This document shows positions 13,717-15,382 of a stretch of 15,382 nucleotides of DNA, piece by piece. The DNA is taken from assembly GCA_002308635.1 (NCBI GenBank), contig DBWG01000128.1:1500-16881 (forward strand). The letters are read 5' to 3'. The notes beneath the pieces are model-generated. The model made no database searches. It was given only the letters and a program-made list of their open reading frames with translations, and was not told where the DNA came from. This DNA comes from Ruminococcaceae bacterium UBA1244. GTDB taxonomy: Bacteria; Bacillota; Clostridia; Oscillospirales; Acutalibacteraceae. A program made the translations under genes and the position numbers. The first letter of the stretch is position 1, and each line of letters opens with the position of its first letter.

Positions 13717-14603
13717 GGTTTTTTCCCTTTCACTGTTTTTTTGGCAGAGCGCAGCCTCAGTTTGGAAGGTGCGGGTCTGTTAAGATCGAGATAGGCTATT
13801 TCGTGATGGGGTTTTTGTTCGGACTTTGGCGGCAGCTTCATATAATCTCCGAATATCATCGTGAGATACTCGTCATAGCCTGACATACAGGGCATACGTT
13901 CACCTTCAAAATTCACATAGGTCACACCATTATAAATATCTTTCGGATATTTCGGAATCATCCATTTCGGTCCTGAACAAAGCTCGGTCACGTATTTGTT
14001 GTCTTTGAAATTATACTTTGATATTTGTTTTTCGGCATATTTCCATATCCTTCTGCGGACATTTTTATTGCTGAAAACATCAAGCAGCACACGGCTGCCA
14101 AGTGCTGTTATCCCGCCGTGTTTTTCCGGAACGACCTGTGCCGAAAACAGCGAATATATAAGCGTCCAGAAAAGCTGTTTTTTACGCTTGATATTATTGT
14201 CCGGTGCTGCGTCAAGCGGGAAGATATCCATAACAAGTCCGTGAGGGACATCAAGCCTTAGCTGGCTCGCTTTTATGAGGGTATATTTTTTGTCCACAAG
14301 GGTTGTGAAAATATCTCCCGTAAATATCTTGTCATCTGACCGCAGAAGCTCAAAGCGTTCATTGCTTTCCTGTTCTTTCCAGAGCTTTGTGAGGCGCTCA
14401 TAATCCGGACGGGGCAGCATAACGTCAATATCGTCATCCCAGGGGACAAACCCGCCGCTGCGCACTGCACCGATAAGTGTGCCGCCGATAAGATAAAACG
14501 TCAGGTTATTTCTTTCGCAGAAGTCACGGAAATAGACCAGCATATCAAGCTGTTTGAGCTGGAGTTCACGCAGGAGTTCCGGTGTAAGCTTTACGAGTTT
14601 CAT
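13713..14603 (-). CDS. LicD-family nucleotidyltransferase-fold protein
   Basis: A 296-residue protein of the family whose members transfer phosphocholine or similar groups to surface polysaccharides and teichoic acids. The family core is clear: YLIGGTLIGAVRSGGFVPWD with DDDID at 56-60, the metal-binding acidic cluster. The later HGLVMDIFPLD fits the family, and a C-terminal basic tail (SKLRLRSAKKTVKGKKP) follows. AAAGGATGG precedes the ATG at 14603. It shares an ATGA junction with the phosphatase downstream. The gap to the acyltransferase contains a hairpin. Which group it transfers cannot be told: no choline uptake or activation genes are in the window. Confidence 0.9.
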   Translation of the reverse strand: MKLVKLTPELLRELQLKQLDMLVYFRDFCERNNLTFYLIGGTLIGAVRSGGFVPWDDDIDVMLPRPDYERLTKLWKEQESNERFELLRSDDKIFTGDIFTTLVDKKYTLIKASQLRLDVPHGLVMDIFPLDAAPDNNIKRKKQLFWTLIYSLFSAQVVPEKHGGITALGSRVLLDVFSNKNVRRRIWKYAEKQISKYNFKDNKYVTELCSGPKWMIPKYPKDIYNGVTYVNFEGERMPCMSGYDEYLTMIFGDYMKLPPKSEQKPHHEIAYLDLNRPAPSKLRLRSAKKTVKGKKP

Positions 14604-14641
14604 TTTGCACCATCCTTTTTTTAGCGGTCTGTTTAATACAA

Positions 14642-14677
14642 CAGGCTTGTTCCGTAACGGATCAAGCCTGCATTTTT
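14642..14677. terminator. Hairpin between the acyltransferase and LicD genes
   Basis: CAGGCTTG (14642-14649) pairs with CAAGCCTG (14663-14670); after a T/T mismatch TCCG pairs with CGGA around TAA. A TTTTTT run follows on the plus strand (14673-14678), although both flanking genes are leftward. Leftward, only TTGTATTAAA follows, so termination there is probably partial. Confidence 0.5.
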
Positions 14678-14682
14678 TGCGG

Positions 14683-15382
14683 TTATTTTTGCTCCTCTGT
14701 TTTTGGAGCAGCTTTTTCGGGTTTCTTTCTTTGATATTCTTTTTTCAGCAGCGGATCAAGTTTGATCTTTGCGATGCCTATGAAGGGATATTCAAATATT
14801 TTCAGCGAAAGAATAAACGTAACGGCGATAGCGATAGGAACCATTTTTGGAACAGCGTGTTCGTTAAAGAACGGCAGTTTATACCATTCCCATTTTTTCT
14901 CGCAGGGATAGATGAATGCCTGAATGACATAGACCTGCAAAGTTCTTGCGCCGAATCTTGTAAAGAAGGTTTTTACCCTTGGAACAAGTGTCAGGAACGC
15001 AGCGCACAGGATTATTGCGAGTATATAGAATATAAAGCGGTTCATCCACATTACAGGTGCTTCCGTGAATAACTTGAAATAGGAATTTTTATAGTTGTAT
15101 GAGGATTCAAGAGTCCTCTGTGCAATAATGCTCTCGTTGAAATATGCAAAGACCGGAACGGCGATAATGACCAGAGCGGAGAGTATCTGCGTCCATACGT
15201 TACGGAATTTGAACAGCCATTCCTTTTTGAAATAATAGCCGACAATAAACATGGGGAAGTGGTTGATGACCCTGCATACACAGAGGAAACCTCCGGCACG
15301 TTCATCATATCCGACAAGCAGTCCCAGCAGGAAAGCGCCAATAATGGCAACAGGCGGCTTTATTCTTACAATATACGGCAGG
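14683..15382 (-). CDS. Acyltransferase-3 family membrane protein, C-terminal part (runs off right edge)
   Basis: About 232 codons are present. The frame is open to the window edge, so the methionine at 15252 is internal. The part before it reads YIVRIKPPVAIIGAFLLG and then VINHFPMFIVGYYFKK, which matches the SR...FFPFFLLGYY stretch of acyltransferase-3 proteins (OafA and fucose O-acetylase relatives). At least four hydrophobic segments follow, with RTLQVYVIQAFIYP as the typical late helix and a charged cytoplasmic tail (about 30 residues ending KTEEQK). The family O-acylates surface glycans or other exported sugars. The catalytic histidine region at the N-terminus lies outside the window. With LicD and the tyrosine phosphatase it makes a surface-glycan gene set. 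Confidence 0.85.
   Translation of the reverse strand, partial: LPYIVRIKPPVAIIGAFLLGLLVGYDERAGGFLCVCRVINHFPMFIVGYYFKKEWLFKFRNVWTQILSALVIIAVPVFAYFNESIIAQRTLESSYNYKNSYFKLFTEAPVMWMNRFIFYILAIILCAAFLTLVPRVKTFFTRFGARTLQVYVIQAFIYPCEKKWEWYKLPFFNEHAVPKMVPIAIAVTFILSLKIFEYPFIGIAKIKLDPLLKKEYQRKKPEKAAPKTEEQK

Noticed and set aside
13498..13794. 98-codon rightward open frame
   Set aside because: It is antisense to the tyrosine phosphatase, whose catalytic motifs are intact.
14554..15072. 172-codon rightward open frame
   Set aside because: It lies antisense to the acyltransferase and LicD start region, both of which match known families; the translation is Phe- and Ser-rich without family motifs.

Overview
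The window looks like chromosomal DNA of an endospore-lineage Gram-positive, most likely a Ruminococcus-like member of the Clostridia (Oscillospiraceae). The pointers are a SpoVAC spore protein with a sigma-G-type promoter, class B sortases, a ThiI without a rhodanese domain next to its own cysteine desulfurase, a flavin reductase-rubredoxin fusion, and strong AGGAGG-type ribosome binding sites. No tRNA, rRNA, CRISPR array, insertion sequence or phage gene was seen. No gene-free stretch exceeds 300 bases.

Layout. Bases 1-1902 are leftward: the 5' part of nadA (cut by the window edge), a flavin reductase-rubredoxin protein, and a solitary spoVAC. From 1993 the genes run rightward: a cysteine desulfurase (TTG start) and thiI, which together supply sulfur for 4-thiouridine in tRNA. 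Next comes a three-gene surface cassette (4420-9570). It holds a 944-residue membrane protein that joins a CinA/MoaB-like cytoplasmic domain, one membrane helix, a class B sortase and four three-helix modules; then a second sortase made as a lipoprotein; then a small tail-anchored protein that is again a CinA/MoaB-like domain. A strong bidirectional hairpin closes the cassette. Two small leftward genes follow: an exported peptide and a lipocalin-like lipoprotein. A rightward XRE regulator and a MutS-like ATPase come next, ending at a strong terminator inside a repeated sequence. The right end (13252-15382) is leftward: an acyltransferase-3 membrane protein (cut by the edge), a LicD-family transferase and a low-molecular-weight tyrosine phosphatase, a typical surface-polysaccharide set.

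How the parts fit. The most interesting region is 4420-9570. The same predicted nucleotide/pterin-binding-type fold occurs fused to a sortase in the first gene and free, but membrane-anchored, in the third. The topology puts these folds in the cytoplasm and the sortase domains outside. The two sortases are clear paralogs with complete His/Cys/Arg catalytic sets and share C-terminal three-helix modules. This suggests a membrane-spanning sortase assembly with a cytoplasmic module. I know of no description of such a system, but that is from memory and was not searched. No sortase substrate is visible in the window.

All family calls come from reading motifs. No database search or structure prediction was run.
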